From contig RFTR01000026.1 in assembly GCA_009923345.1 (NCBI GenBank), positions 1 to 16,211 of the forward strand: a stretch of 16,211 bases of DNA. Direction: 5' to 3'. A program made the position numbers and the translations under genes. Source of the stretch: Betaproteobacteria bacterium. GTDB taxonomy: Bacteria > Pseudomonadota > Gammaproteobacteria > Burkholderiales > Burkholderiaceae_C. Below the pieces are notes generated by a model, which had not been told where the DNA came from, did not search any database, and saw only the letters and a list, made by a program, of their open reading frames with translations. Shown here in pieces: positions 1 to 6,731 of this stretch (its first letter is position 1; each line of letters starts with the position of its first letter).

Positions 1-1103
1 TTTAAATACAACTCGAGCTGTCGTAGACGAATATCTTGTGGTGCTGGAACTTGCGCTTGCACGCCCGAATAGCAAGCCCTGATGCGTCTCTCGATCGACC
101 CCAAACCTTGCCAACTGATGCGGTAAGCAGGAAAGCCAGTTGGGTGGCCTACCGTAATTTTTTGCGCACGCATGGAGGTGCCTACCTTGCCATCGTGGCA
201 TTGTTGGCACGATAGGTTCATATGTCCCATACGGGTTTTGAAAAGCCTTTCTCCATCAGCTAAATTTTGCTTCCAAATGGTTGCAAGCGATGGGTTTGTA
301 GGCGGTGCGATGTTGATGGCAAGTTGCCGTGCAGCATCGTTTAAGAACGTGCTGAACTCTAAAGTAGCGTTGTCATCATTGGAAAAAAATTGACTAGATG
401 CCGATGCTGTCGGAGCAGCCGTATTCCTATTTCGGCAAACTAAAATTTGATCTTCTAGGTTGATCAGTTTTTGAGAAGCATCTAGCTTTGGAAAATTAGG
501 AACTGCTTTCACGACCTTTTCAAGCGCATGGCAAGCGTTGCAATCTTTCTCCCACTTGCGTTTGCCTTCGTCAATCCAAAGTCCAATAGGGTTCATCGCA
601 GTAGCAGATTGCAATTGCGCCAAGCCGGAGGCTGTAAGTACTTCAGATGATTTTTCATCTTTAGTTGAAACGGGCGCTTGTGTAAAAGTGGTTAGCGTAT
701 CAACCACTGCATCTATCTGCTTTTGCGTCAACAAATTCTCTTGCCGAGCGGGTAGATTAAGTCTCTCTGTAGTACCGTAAGGTGGCATCAAGGTGTTGGG
801 GTGGATGACGCGTGCATCCACTATCCATTGACGGAGTTGTTCTTTGTTGTAACGCGAACCCACCCCTTGCAAGGAAGGTCCGAAATTTCCTTGCAGTGTG
901 AGTCGATTTGCGCTTTGGGTACTGTCTTTCCAAGCAGGAATCTCATGGCAAGACACGCAGTTGCCCGTGTTCCTGTCAGCCATGATGCGCAGGCCTTCAG
1001 TTGCTTCAACGGACTGGGCGCATAGGCTACTAGAGCCCAGTAAAGAAACAACCGCCATCCAACAACCAAGCCTTATCAGTCGCAGTGGATAGCCCGTTTG
1101 CAT
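1..1103 (-). CDS. soxXA: SoxX-SoxA fusion, periplasmic thiosulfate-oxidising triheme cytochrome c (3' end beyond window)
   Basis: SoxXA cytochromes start the Sox pathway by oxidatively joining thiosulfate to the SoxYZ carrier in the periplasm. One open frame of 367 codons runs from ATG at 1103 to the window edge with no stop. Residues 1-29 look like a Sec signal peptide, cut after LCA. Residues about 35-140 match SoxX: haem motif C49-V-S-C52-H53, then GNFGPSLQGVGSR and NTLMPPY, where M106 is the likely axial ligand. Residues about 170-367 match SoxA: haem motif C188-N-A-C191-H192, C223 in the LVCR context (ligand to the first haem in diheme SoxA), haem motif C299-Q-Q-C302-H303, GHPTGFPAYR, and C344 in RACYSGV, the position of the catalytic cysteine that is persulfurated in known SoxA. 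The ending ELYL is typical of the SoxA C-terminus, so only a few residues are missing. It starts 3 bases after the preceding gene and has no clear Shine-Dalgarno, so coupled translation is likely. SoxX and SoxA are normally separate subunits. Family assignment is firm; the fusion is seen directly. Confidence 0.9.
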   Translation of the reverse strand, partial: MQTGYPLRLIRLGCWMAVVSLLGSSSLCAQSVEATEGLRIMADRNTGNCVSCHEIPAWKDSTQSANRLTLQGNFGPSLQGVGSRYNKEQLRQWIVDARVIHPNTLMPPYGTTERLNLPARQENLLTQKQIDAVVDTLTTFTQAPVSTKDEKSSEVLTASGLAQLQSATAMNPIGLWIDEGKRKWEKDCNACHALEKVVKAVPNFPKLDASQKLINLEDQILVCRNRNTAAPTASASSQFFSNDDNATLEFSTFLNDAARQLAINIAPPTNPSLATIWKQNLADGERLFKTRMGHMNLSCQQCHDGKVGTSMRAQKITVGHPTGFPAYRISWQGLGSIERRIRACYSGVQAQVPAPQDIRLRQLELYL

Positions 1104-1106
1104 GAA

Positions 1107-1802
1107 TTAAAAGTTGTAGCCTGTTTCCATTTCGCGGCGAATTTTGTAGGCGTGCGTGGTTGTGTCCATTTCCACATCGTCCCAACTGAGGCTTTGGCCT
1201 TTGGCAACTGGACGCACCAATTTGACGCCGTGGGCTAGGCCTAAAGGTAAGCAGCCCATTTTTTTGGAAGTGGACGCAGGAAGTAATTTTCCCCACACGG
1301 TGTAACCACCTTCGCCATCGAGCAATTCGCCGGGTTTCAGATCGCGTTTAGCAGTAGCCACTACATCGGCGTTCCAATCTGTTGCGACGCCTGTAGGTTC
1401 ATTTCGTAAAGCAACACTGGCAACGCTCACCCCCACTTCTAAACCAATCAAATGCCAACGTTTGTAAAGCGTGAAATAGCGCCCCGATGGATCGGTGTGC
1501 GCGTTGTATTCTTCAAAACAGTTTTTGATGTAATCGGTTTCGGCTTCCACGGTGACCCACACACCCATGCGAATGTCGTAAGGGATTTGACGGCCATCTG
1601 TTTCTAATGAGGAGATGACTTCCACCATGCCTTTGCGTTCCAAAACGCCGCCTTCAGAAATAGGGCGTGTGACATAAGGAATGTCTTCAACGCTGGCTGG
1701 CGGATACAACAAACCATTGCTGGGGACGCCCAAACCAGTGGCATTGGAAACAGCCGTGCTTTCAATTGAAGGTTTCGATCCATCTAAAAAGCTGTTGAAC
1801 AT
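1107..1802 (-). pseudogene. DRL-like oxidoreductase, C-terminal part with SAF domain (frameshifted from N-terminal part)
   Basis: This is the downstream part of a DRL-like oxidoreductase (homoserine-dehydrogenase-like fold, named for the Brucella DXR-like enzyme), 231 codons from MFNSFLDGSKPSIE. It carries the end of the catalytic domain (GRYFTLYKRWHLIGLEVG, SVASVALR) and a C-terminal SAF domain (ADVVATAKRDLKPGELL, LPLGLAHGVKLVRP). In relatives this follows the Rossmann part in the same chain. Here it lies in a frame one base off the upstream part, so it would need its own start at 1802, which has no visible Shine-Dalgarno, or a +1 shift. Coding quality stays good to the stop at 1107, so the break is recent, an error, or bypassed. 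The substrate is unknown: many family members are not DXR enzymes. It stops 3 bases before the soxXA start. Confidence 0.75.
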
Positions 1803-2424
1803 TTTGGGGCTCAGGTGTTAAGCCGTAATAGCCCCAGACTGTTTCTGGTGTGGATTCACAAAAGTGAGGCAACCACTTGTGGCCGCGTCCTGCAGCCACC
1901 ACGGGAAAGCCGCAAGTGCGGGCCCAATCTACTAAGTCGCAAATCAAAGCGGGTTGGTCACCAAATGCAAGTGAATACACCACGCCTGCAGCTTGCGCAC
2001 GTTTGGCTAAAAGAGGGCCACAAAATGCATCGGCCTCCACTGTGACGTTGACCACATGTTTGCCATGTGCAAAGGATTCAAGAATATGATCGACAGCGTG
2101 CAATGGCGAACCAGTGCACTCCACCACGATGTCAATAGATGGATGACGCACCAAGCTTTGCCAATCTTCAGAAATGCAGGTGCTACCTTCTTTGACGGCT
2201 TGGTCTAAATTAGAGGCGTTTAATTTTTCTGGATTCCAACCCACGCGCGCGAGATTGGTGCGTGCGGCATCGGGTGATAAATCAGCGATACCCACCAAAT
2301 GCACGCCAGGTGTTCTAGGAATTTGCGCCAGATACATGGACCCAAATTTGCCAGCGCCAATTAATCCGATTCGGATAGGTCGGTTTTCTGATTGGCGTTG
2401 TAAAAGTTTGGCGTGCAAATTCAT
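1762..2424 (-). pseudogene. DRL-like NAD(P)-dependent oxidoreductase, N-terminal Rossmann part (frameshifted)
   Basis: This part encodes the nucleotide-binding half of an oxidoreductase of the homoserine dehydrogenase/DRL-like superfamily. The Rossmann motif G23-A-G25-K-F-G28 follows a beta strand (IRIGLI). IDIVVECTGSPLHAV and GKHVVNVTVEADAFCGPLLA are typical of the family. Family similarity holds through codon 205 (WGYYGLTPE); the last 15 residues to the stop at 1762 are out of frame and unlike the family. Dropping one base from the CCCCAAAA run at 1802-1809 joins it to the downstream part, giving about 438 residues, close to the usual size. The start codon overlaps the stop of the dioxygenase gene as ATGA, so the two are translationally coupled. 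Function could be reduction of a carbonyl or hydroxy-acid made from the dioxygenase product, which is inference only. Confidence 0.75.
1802..1809 (-). other. Frameshift site in the DRL-like gene (CCCCAAAA run)
   Basis: On the minus strand the run CCCCAAAA sits where the reading frame passes from the N-terminal to the C-terminal part. Reading GAG CCC CAA AAT continues to a stop; removing one C gives GAG CCC AAA ATG TTC and restores the frame (E-P-K-M-F-N-S-F). Homologues I recall have several extra residues between TPE and PKMFNSF, so a short out-of-frame deletion (for example 23 bases) is an alternative to a one-base homopolymer error. These cannot be separated from this sequence alone. Confidence 0.7.
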
Positions 2425-3293
2425 GCGGCAACCTGCATTTCTTCTAAGGAGGTCTCCATAGCGCTTGCTGGCATGCCATTAGCCCAAGGTAAATCGACGG
2501 GGTAGTCTTTGATCAAACAATCATCGGGCAAGCAATCGATGGGTGTGAAATCTCTGTGCGCAATAAATTCTGGGCGCTTGTGTCTGCGGATGTGGTTAGA
2601 CACAGCACACAAACTCAGGTAAACGCTGACCCTGTTCCAGGGCGAGAGGTTGCTGGTAGAAGCATGGACCAAGCAACTGTGGAACAAGATCATCGAGCCA
2701 GCAGGGCCAGTAGGGCTTACGATGCCGCCTTTTTTGTCGCCAGCGCGTTGCACCAATTGGGTGATAAGTTCGTTGTCAACCGTCCAAAGGGGATAACTGG
2801 TGGTGGTGAGATCGTGCTTGGCATCGATCACGCCTTTTTTGTGGCTACCGGGGATGAACATCAAGGGGCCATTGAATTCATTCACATCGTCCAAAAAGAT
2901 AGCGACGTTCATCGCGCGCTCGGTGGGCATCATGTCGTCGTTGAGCCAAGTGCCATAGTCTTGGTGCCATTGCCATACATCACCTTCAAATGCCATCTTG
3001 CCATTGATTTTGAATTGGTGCATGTAGAGCTTTTCGCCAAACAAGTCTTCCACGGGTTCCACCATGCGGGGGTGGCGCGCAAGTTTGGCAAAAGGTTTGC
3101 TGTACAAGTGCGCAGCAAAGTTGGTGCGCACCGCTTGGCTACCCTTTTCGCGCACGTTATAGGCCTCTTGGCGGCTATACAACTCAGGTACGGCATCCAC
3201 TAAATTTTGTGTTTCTTGTGGGTTGAAGAGGCTGGGGAAAAACAAATAACCGTGTTCGTCAAAGTGCTGGCGTTGCTCTGGGGTAAGTCGCAT
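2421..3293 (-). CDS. Phytanoyl-CoA dioxygenase (PhyH) family Fe(II)/2-oxoglutarate oxygenase
   Basis: 290 residues, a cytoplasmic non-haem iron oxygenase that hydroxylates a small molecule while decarboxylating 2-oxoglutarate. The double-stranded beta-helix iron site is visible: H110-x-D112 in WQWHQDYGTW and H210 in LVHAS, with R221 (PWNRVSVYLSL) placed to bind 2-oxoglutarate. NGPLMFIPGSHKKG is the usual PhyH signature. The stretch FKINGKMAFEG to WQWHQDYGTW recalls ectoine hydroxylase EctD, but no ectoine genes are nearby, so the substrate is left open. The start is supported by AAGGAG about 9 bases upstream. The gene heads a minus-strand unit, overlapping the DRL-like oxidoreductase gene by ATGA, with soxXA after that. 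It is divergent from infA. Family call is secure, role is not. Confidence 0.85.
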   Translation of the reverse strand: MRLTPEQRQHFDEHGYLFFPSLFNPQETQNLVDAVPELYSRQEAYNVREKGSQAVRTNFAAHLYSKPFAKLARHPRMVEPVEDLFGEKLYMHQFKINGKMAFEGDVWQWHQDYGTWLNDDMMPTERAMNVAIFLDDVNEFNGPLMFIPGSHKKGVIDAKHDLTTTSYPLWTVDNELITQLVQRAGDKKGGIVSPTGPAGSMILFHSCLVHASTSNLSPWNRVSVYLSLCAVSNHIRRHKRPEFIAHRDFTPIDCLPDDCLIKDYPVDLPWANGMPASAMETSLEEMQVAA

Positions 3294-3371
3294 GGCTGGG
3301 TCTCCTTAAATCTAAACAGAAGCATCCTACAATAGCGGATTAAGGTAATTTACGGATAAAAGACTACACAC
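3294..3371. promoter_or_regulatory. Divergent promoter region between the PhyH-type gene and infA
   Basis: These 78 bases separate two divergent genes and must hold both promoters unless transcription enters from further away. Towards infA, TACAAT at 3328-3333 is a fair -10 box, but no good -35 box lies 16-18 bases upstream. Towards the dioxygenase gene only the AAGGAG ribosome binding site (3303-3308 on the plus strand) is clear. Promoter placement is a guess. Confidence 0.3.
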
Positions 3372-3641
3372 ATGGCAAAAGAAGAAATGATCGAGATGAA
3401 GGGGGTCGTGACGGAAGTCTTGCCCGATTCGCGTTATCGCATCACCCTGGAAAACGGTCACTCCCTGATTGCATACACGGCTGGAAAAATGCGTCTGCAC
3501 CGGATTCGCATTATTGAAGGGGACAAGGTCACTGTAGAACTTTCTCCTTATGACATGAACAAAGCCCGTGTGACCTTCCGTCATATCGAAGGCAAGGGAC
3601 CTACAAACGCTGGCGGACCTGCTGCCAAGCGTAAGTTTTAA
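3372..3641 (+). CDS. infA: Translation initiation factor IF-1 (long, probably second copy)
   Basis: IF-1 binds the A site of the 30S subunit during initiation, together with IF-2 and IF-3. The 89-residue product has the full S1/OB fold: MIEMKGVVTEVLPDSRYRI, NGHSLIAYTAGKMR, RIIEGDKVTVELSPYD. This is the standard IF-1 core of about 72 residues with divergent changes, plus a basic Gly/Pro/Lys tail (residues about 75-89). Burkholderiales commonly carry one IF-1 in the ribosomal protein operon and a second longer copy elsewhere; this looks like the latter, since no ribosomal protein genes flank it. It is the first gene of a plus-strand unit with tadA (24 bases downstream) and the LD-carboxypeptidase gene, so it may be co-expressed with a tRNA-modifying enzyme. 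Confidence 0.93.
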   Translation: MAKEEMIEMKGVVTEVLPDSRYRITLENGHSLIAYTAGKMRLHRIRIIEGDKVTVELSPYDMNKARVTFRHIEGKGPTNAGGPAAKRKF

Positions 3642-3665
3642 AAGCCTGGGCGGTCCCACTCCCGC

Positions 3666-4157
3666 ATGACTGGGCAAGAAGATAAGCACTTTATGCAACT
3701 TGCTTTGGCACAGGCCAAGGCGGGTGCATTAGCCGGTGAAGTTCCCGTTGGTGCTGTGGTCGTCAAAAATGGTGAAGTGATCGCCGTTGCACATAACGCT
3801 CCTTTGGGTCTGAAGGACCCAACTGCCCACGCTGAAATTAACGCCCTGCGGCTTGCGGCCCAAAATTTGGATAACTACCGTCTGGAAGGTTGCACGCTCT
3901 ACGTGACGTTGGAGCCTTGCGCCATGTGTAGCGGTGCCGCTATGCACGCCCGTCTATCTCGCTTGGTCTATGGTGCGCCAGAGCCTAAAACTGGCGCAGC
4001 AGGTTCTGTATTGAACTTGTTTGACAACCTACAACTCAATCACCACACCCAAATCACTGGTGGTGTCTTGGCTGCTGAATGCGTCCAAGAATTACAAACC
4101 TTTTTTGAAATGCGGCGCGAGCAACACAAGGCCAGCAAAGTCGGTAACACCGCTTAA
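3666..4157 (+). CDS. tadA: tRNA-specific adenosine deaminase TadA
   Basis: TadA deaminates A34 of tRNA-Arg(ACG) to inosine so that one tRNA reads CGU, CGC and CGA. The 163-residue protein has the zinc-dependent cytidine/deoxycytidylate deaminase fold. H55-A-E57 supplies one zinc ligand and the proton-shuttling glutamate, and P84-C85-A-M-C88 supplies the other two ligands. EVPVGAVVV near residues 25-33 and GAAGSVLNLFDNLQLNH near the middle of the chain are characteristic of TadA rather than other deaminases. Length is normal for the family. It lies 24 bases after infA and 22 bases before the LD-carboxypeptidase gene on the same strand, consistent with a three-gene operon. Nothing is odd. Confidence 0.96.
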   Translation: MTGQEDKHFMQLALAQAKAGALAGEVPVGAVVVKNGEVIAVAHNAPLGLKDPTAHAEINALRLAAQNLDNYRLEGCTLYVTLEPCAMCSGAAMHARLSRLVYGAPEPKTGAAGSVLNLFDNLQLNHHTQITGGVLAAECVQELQTFFEMRREQHKASKVGNTA

Positions 4158-4179
4158 AGATTCCGCAGACAATTCAGCC

Positions 4180-5112
4180 ATGGCCCATATTTATATTTAT
4201 TCCCCGAGCGGCGCGGTGCGCGACAAGCAAGCTTTTAAACGCGGCATCCAACGATTGACAAAGCTCGGGCACTCTGTCGAAGTCGATGCTGACGCGTTAG
4301 CCAGCAGCACGCGTTTCGCTGGCGACGACGCCACCCGAATGGCCGCTATCCACCGTGCTGCCAGCAGTGGCGCCGACGTCGCTTTGATTAGCAGAGGTGG
4401 CTATGGTTTAACAAGAATTCTTCCTGGCATTGACTACAAAAAAGTAGCCAAAGCGGTGCAAAAAGGGACGCGATTTGTAGGCTTGAGCGACTTCACTGCG
4501 TTTCAGTCTGCTTTGCTTGCGAAAACGGGGGGTCAGTCTTGGGCCGGCCCAGCGCTAGGCGAAGACTTTGGTCAGGAGCAACCTGACGACATCATGGAAG
4601 CCTGTTTTGACGACATGCTGAGCGGGCAGGGCGAAGGGGCAGGGTGGCGCTTGTCAGCGATTTGCACAGAAGCTTTGTCGCACAAACGAGAGGGCGTTTG
4701 GGCGCAAGATGCTGTGTTGTGGGGCGGCAATTTGTCCGTCCTGGTGGGCCTCTTGGGAACGCCTTATTTCCCGCAAATCAAGGGTGGTGTTTTGTTTTTA
4801 GAAGACATCAGCGAACACCCCTACCGCATTGAGCGCATGCTTACCCAGCTGTTGCATGTGGGTGTTTTGGCTAAGCAAAAAGCGGTGGTGTTGGGGCAAT
4901 TTACCCAATACAAACTGACACCGCACGACAGAGGTTTCAAATTACAAAGCGTTGTTGATTGGCTACGCGCGCAGACTAAAACGCCTGTTTTGACAGACTT
5001 ACCTTTTGGTCATGTGCAAACCAAGGTGTGTCTGCCTGTCGGTAAAAAAGTGAGCTTGGTGGTGGAAGACCGCGAAGCTTTGATTTTGTGGGCGCATGAA
5101 GCGCATTCCTAA
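4180..5112 (+). CDS. ldcA: LD-carboxypeptidase, peptidase family S66 (LdcA-like)
   Basis: LdcA removes the terminal D-alanine from muropeptide tetrapeptides in the cytoplasm during peptidoglycan recycling; MccF relatives cleave microcin-type conjugates. With the start at 4180 (MAHIYIYSPSGAV) the protein is 310 residues, the family norm. An earlier in-frame ATG at 4021 would add 53 residues inside tadA and is rejected. The N-terminal domain contains ALISRGGYGLTRILPGIDY. The nucleophile is S103 in VGLSDFTAFQ. The C-terminal domain holds the other triad members, a glutamate in GGVLFLEDISEHPYRIERM and a histidine in LPFGHVQTKVCLPVG. No signal peptide is present, as expected. It closes the infA-tadA unit. 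An S66 peptidase is certain; specificity for muropeptides rather than another peptide is inferred. Confidence 0.9.
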   Translation: MAHIYIYSPSGAVRDKQAFKRGIQRLTKLGHSVEVDADALASSTRFAGDDATRMAAIHRAASSGADVALISRGGYGLTRILPGIDYKKVAKAVQKGTRFVGLSDFTAFQSALLAKTGGQSWAGPALGEDFGQEQPDDIMEACFDDMLSGQGEGAGWRLSAICTEALSHKREGVWAQDAVLWGGNLSVLVGLLGTPYFPQIKGGVLFLEDISEHPYRIERMLTQLLHVGVLAKQKAVVLGQFTQYKLTPHDRGFKLQSVVDWLRAQTKTPVLTDLPFGHVQTKVCLPVGKKVSLVVEDREALILWAHEAHS

Positions 5113-5155
5113 TTTATACCCTTCAATATCCTTTCGTATTTTTCTGAGATTCAAA

Positions 5156-5167
5156 ACTTCTCGAAGT
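5156..5167. promoter_or_regulatory. Short perfect palindrome upstream of the aldehyde dehydrogenase gene
   Basis: ACTTC-TC-GAAGT forms 5-base inverted arms in an AT-rich gap of 104 bases (5113-5216) in front of the aldehyde dehydrogenase gene. It could be a dimeric regulator site or chance. No convincing -35/-10 pair was identified in the gap. Confidence 0.15.
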
Positions 5168-5206
5168 CAACCTTACAAATCATTTTTATTTAGTTAAGTC
5201 AGCATT

Positions 5207-5210
5207 GGAG
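5207..5210 (+). promoter_or_regulatory. Ribosome binding site that fixes the aldehyde dehydrogenase start
   Basis: GGAG lies 6 bases before ATG 5217. It overlaps an in-frame TTG at 5205 that would add four residues, so the TTG is unlikely to be the start and ATG 5217 is chosen. Confidence 0.7.
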
Positions 5211-5216
5211 CTTCCC

Positions 5217-6647
5217 ATGAAAAACTACGCCAACCATTACATCAACGGCCAATGGGTCAAAGCCCAATCCGACAAAGTCTTTGAAGTCCATGACTCCACC
5301 AGTGAAGAGGTATTTGCCAGTGTTCCGCAAGGCACCAAAGCGGAGGCGGAGCAGGCTGTACTAGCGGCCAGAGCCGCGTTTGATAGCTGGTCGAAATTGC
5401 CTCTGGAGACACGTTGCGGCTACATCGACAAGATAGTCCAAGGCCTCAAAGATAGAACCGATGAAATGGGCACTGCCATAGCGCGCGAAGTGGGCATGCC
5501 TATTAAATTGGCCAAGATGATTCAAGTGGGCGGCCCAGTTTTCAACTGGGGCAATGCCGCCAAAGTGGCGCGTCGTTTTGTTTGGGAAGAACAAGTGGGC
5601 AATTCGTTAGTGGTCCGCGAGCCTGTTGGCGTTGTCGGTTGCATCACGCCTTGGAACTTTCCGCTCAACCAAATTACTTTGAAAGTAGCCCCCGCACTAG
5701 CGGCTGGTTGCACCGTTGTGTTGAAGCCTAGTGAAATTGCGCCTGTGAACGCCATGATCTTGGCTGAAATCATCCATGACAGTGGATTACCAGCCGGTGT
5801 TTTTAACTTAGTCAATGGCACAGGACCTGAAGTGGGTGAGGTTTTAGCCAGCCATCCCGAGGTCGATATGGTGAGTTTCACTGGATCCACCCGCGCAGGT
5901 AAGCGGGTTGGCGAGTTGGCTTCACAAAGCATCAAGCGCGTTGCGTTGGAATTGGGCGGCAAATCTGCAAGTGTCATATTGGAAGATGCAGATTTGGCGA
6001 CTGCTGTGAAAGGTAGCGTATCGGCTTGTATGCTCAACAGTGGTCAAACCTGTTCAGCCCACACCCGTATGTTGGTGCCTGAGAACCGCTATGAAGAAGC
6101 CAAGGCGTTGGCGCAAGCCGCTATCGCCAAGCTCACCTTAGGTCCAAGTTTGGATGAAAACACCCGTTTGGGCCCCTTGGTGAGTGCCGCACAACGTGAC
6201 CGTGTTGTCCATTTCATCGAGCAAGGGATAAAGGAAGGTGCGGAAGTTGTTGCTGGTGGCCCGCAAAAACCATCGTTTGATAAAGGCTACTTTGTTCATC
6301 CAACCATCTTGAGGGTCAAGGCCACAGATACCTTGGCTAAAGAAGAAATTTTTGGCCCAGTGTTGGTCATCATTACGTACAAAGATGAAGAAGAAGCGAT
6401 TCGCATCGCCAACGACAGCATTTACGGTTTAGGCGGCGGCGTTTGGAGTGCAGACCAAGACCATGCGATTGCTGTCGCAAGACGCATTCGCACAGGCCAA
6501 GTCGATATCAATGGTTCTCCGTTCAACAGCAACGCGCCGTTTGGTGGATATAAGCAATCTGGCAATGGTCGTGAAAACGGTAAATTCGGATTTGAGGAGT
6601 TCTTGGAATTCAAGGCTTTACAACTGCCGGTTCCTGCTAAGGCTTGA
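5217..6647 (+). CDS. NAD(P)-dependent aldehyde dehydrogenase
   Basis: A 476-residue member of the aldehyde dehydrogenase superfamily, oxidising an aldehyde to its acid in the cytoplasm. The coenzyme-binding stretch has VVGCITPWNFPLNQ, AAGCTVVLKPSEIAP and the Rossmann-type VSFTGSTRAGKRVGE. The general base is E245 in LELGGKS and the nucleophile is C279 in NSGQTCSA. EEIFGPVL and FNSNAPFGGYKQSGNGRENG complete the fold, so all catalytic residues are intact. Overall it resembles the broad cd07138-type group (CddD-like), whose members act on varied aliphatic or alicyclic aldehydes, so no substrate is assigned. It stands alone: 104 bases after the LD-carboxypeptidase gene and convergent with the ankyrin gene, so it probably has its own promoter. 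Succinate semialdehyde oxidation is possible, given the 4-hydroxybutyrate-type dehydrogenase 8 kb away, but this is weak inference. Confidence 0.93.
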   Translation: MKNYANHYINGQWVKAQSDKVFEVHDSTSEEVFASVPQGTKAEAEQAVLAARAAFDSWSKLPLETRCGYIDKIVQGLKDRTDEMGTAIAREVGMPIKLAKMIQVGGPVFNWGNAAKVARRFVWEEQVGNSLVVREPVGVVGCITPWNFPLNQITLKVAPALAAGCTVVLKPSEIAPVNAMILAEIIHDSGLPAGVFNLVNGTGPEVGEVLASHPEVDMVSFTGSTRAGKRVGELASQSIKRVALELGGKSASVILEDADLATAVKGSVSACMLNSGQTCSAHTRMLVPENRYEEAKALAQAAIAKLTLGPSLDENTRLGPLVSAAQRDRVVHFIEQGIKEGAEVVAGGPQKPSFDKGYFVHPTILRVKATDTLAKEEIFGPVLVIITYKDEEEAIRIANDSIYGLGGGVWSADQDHAIAVARRIRTGQVDINGSPFNSNAPFGGYKQSGNGRENGKFGFEEFLEFKALQLPVPAKA

Positions 6648-6731
6648 TGGCTCGCACTTTATTTAATTGCATACGATGTATATTATGTAAAGTTTATGAA
6701 AGAGAATGCAAGATGACTTCTATCTTCTTTC

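Noticed and set aside
172..1025. Small plus-strand open frames in the left kilobase
   Set aside because: They are antisense shadows of the SoxX-SoxA frame, which has three haem motifs and a signal peptide.
1084..1130. Similar codons METGY at the end of the DRL-like gene and MQTGY at the start of soxXA, suggesting a duplication
   Set aside because: Only about 12 of 14 bases match and similarity stops at once, so it is most likely chance.
2556..3203. Open frame of 215 codons on the plus strand
   Set aside because: It lies antisense to the PhyH-family gene, whose motifs are complete, and its translation shows no family features.
2421..3293. Ectoine hydroxylase EctD
   Set aside because: The iron-site region is similar, but no ectoine genes are near and overall identity could not be judged, so only the PhyH family is claimed.
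4021..4179. Longer start for the LD-carboxypeptidase
   Set aside because: The extra 53 residues overlap tadA in another frame and do not resemble the family. MAHIYIYSPSGAV at 4180 matches the usual N-terminus.
5522..6037. Open frame of 171 codons on the minus strand
   Set aside because: It is antisense to the middle of the aldehyde dehydrogenase gene, with catalytic motifs intact on the plus strand.
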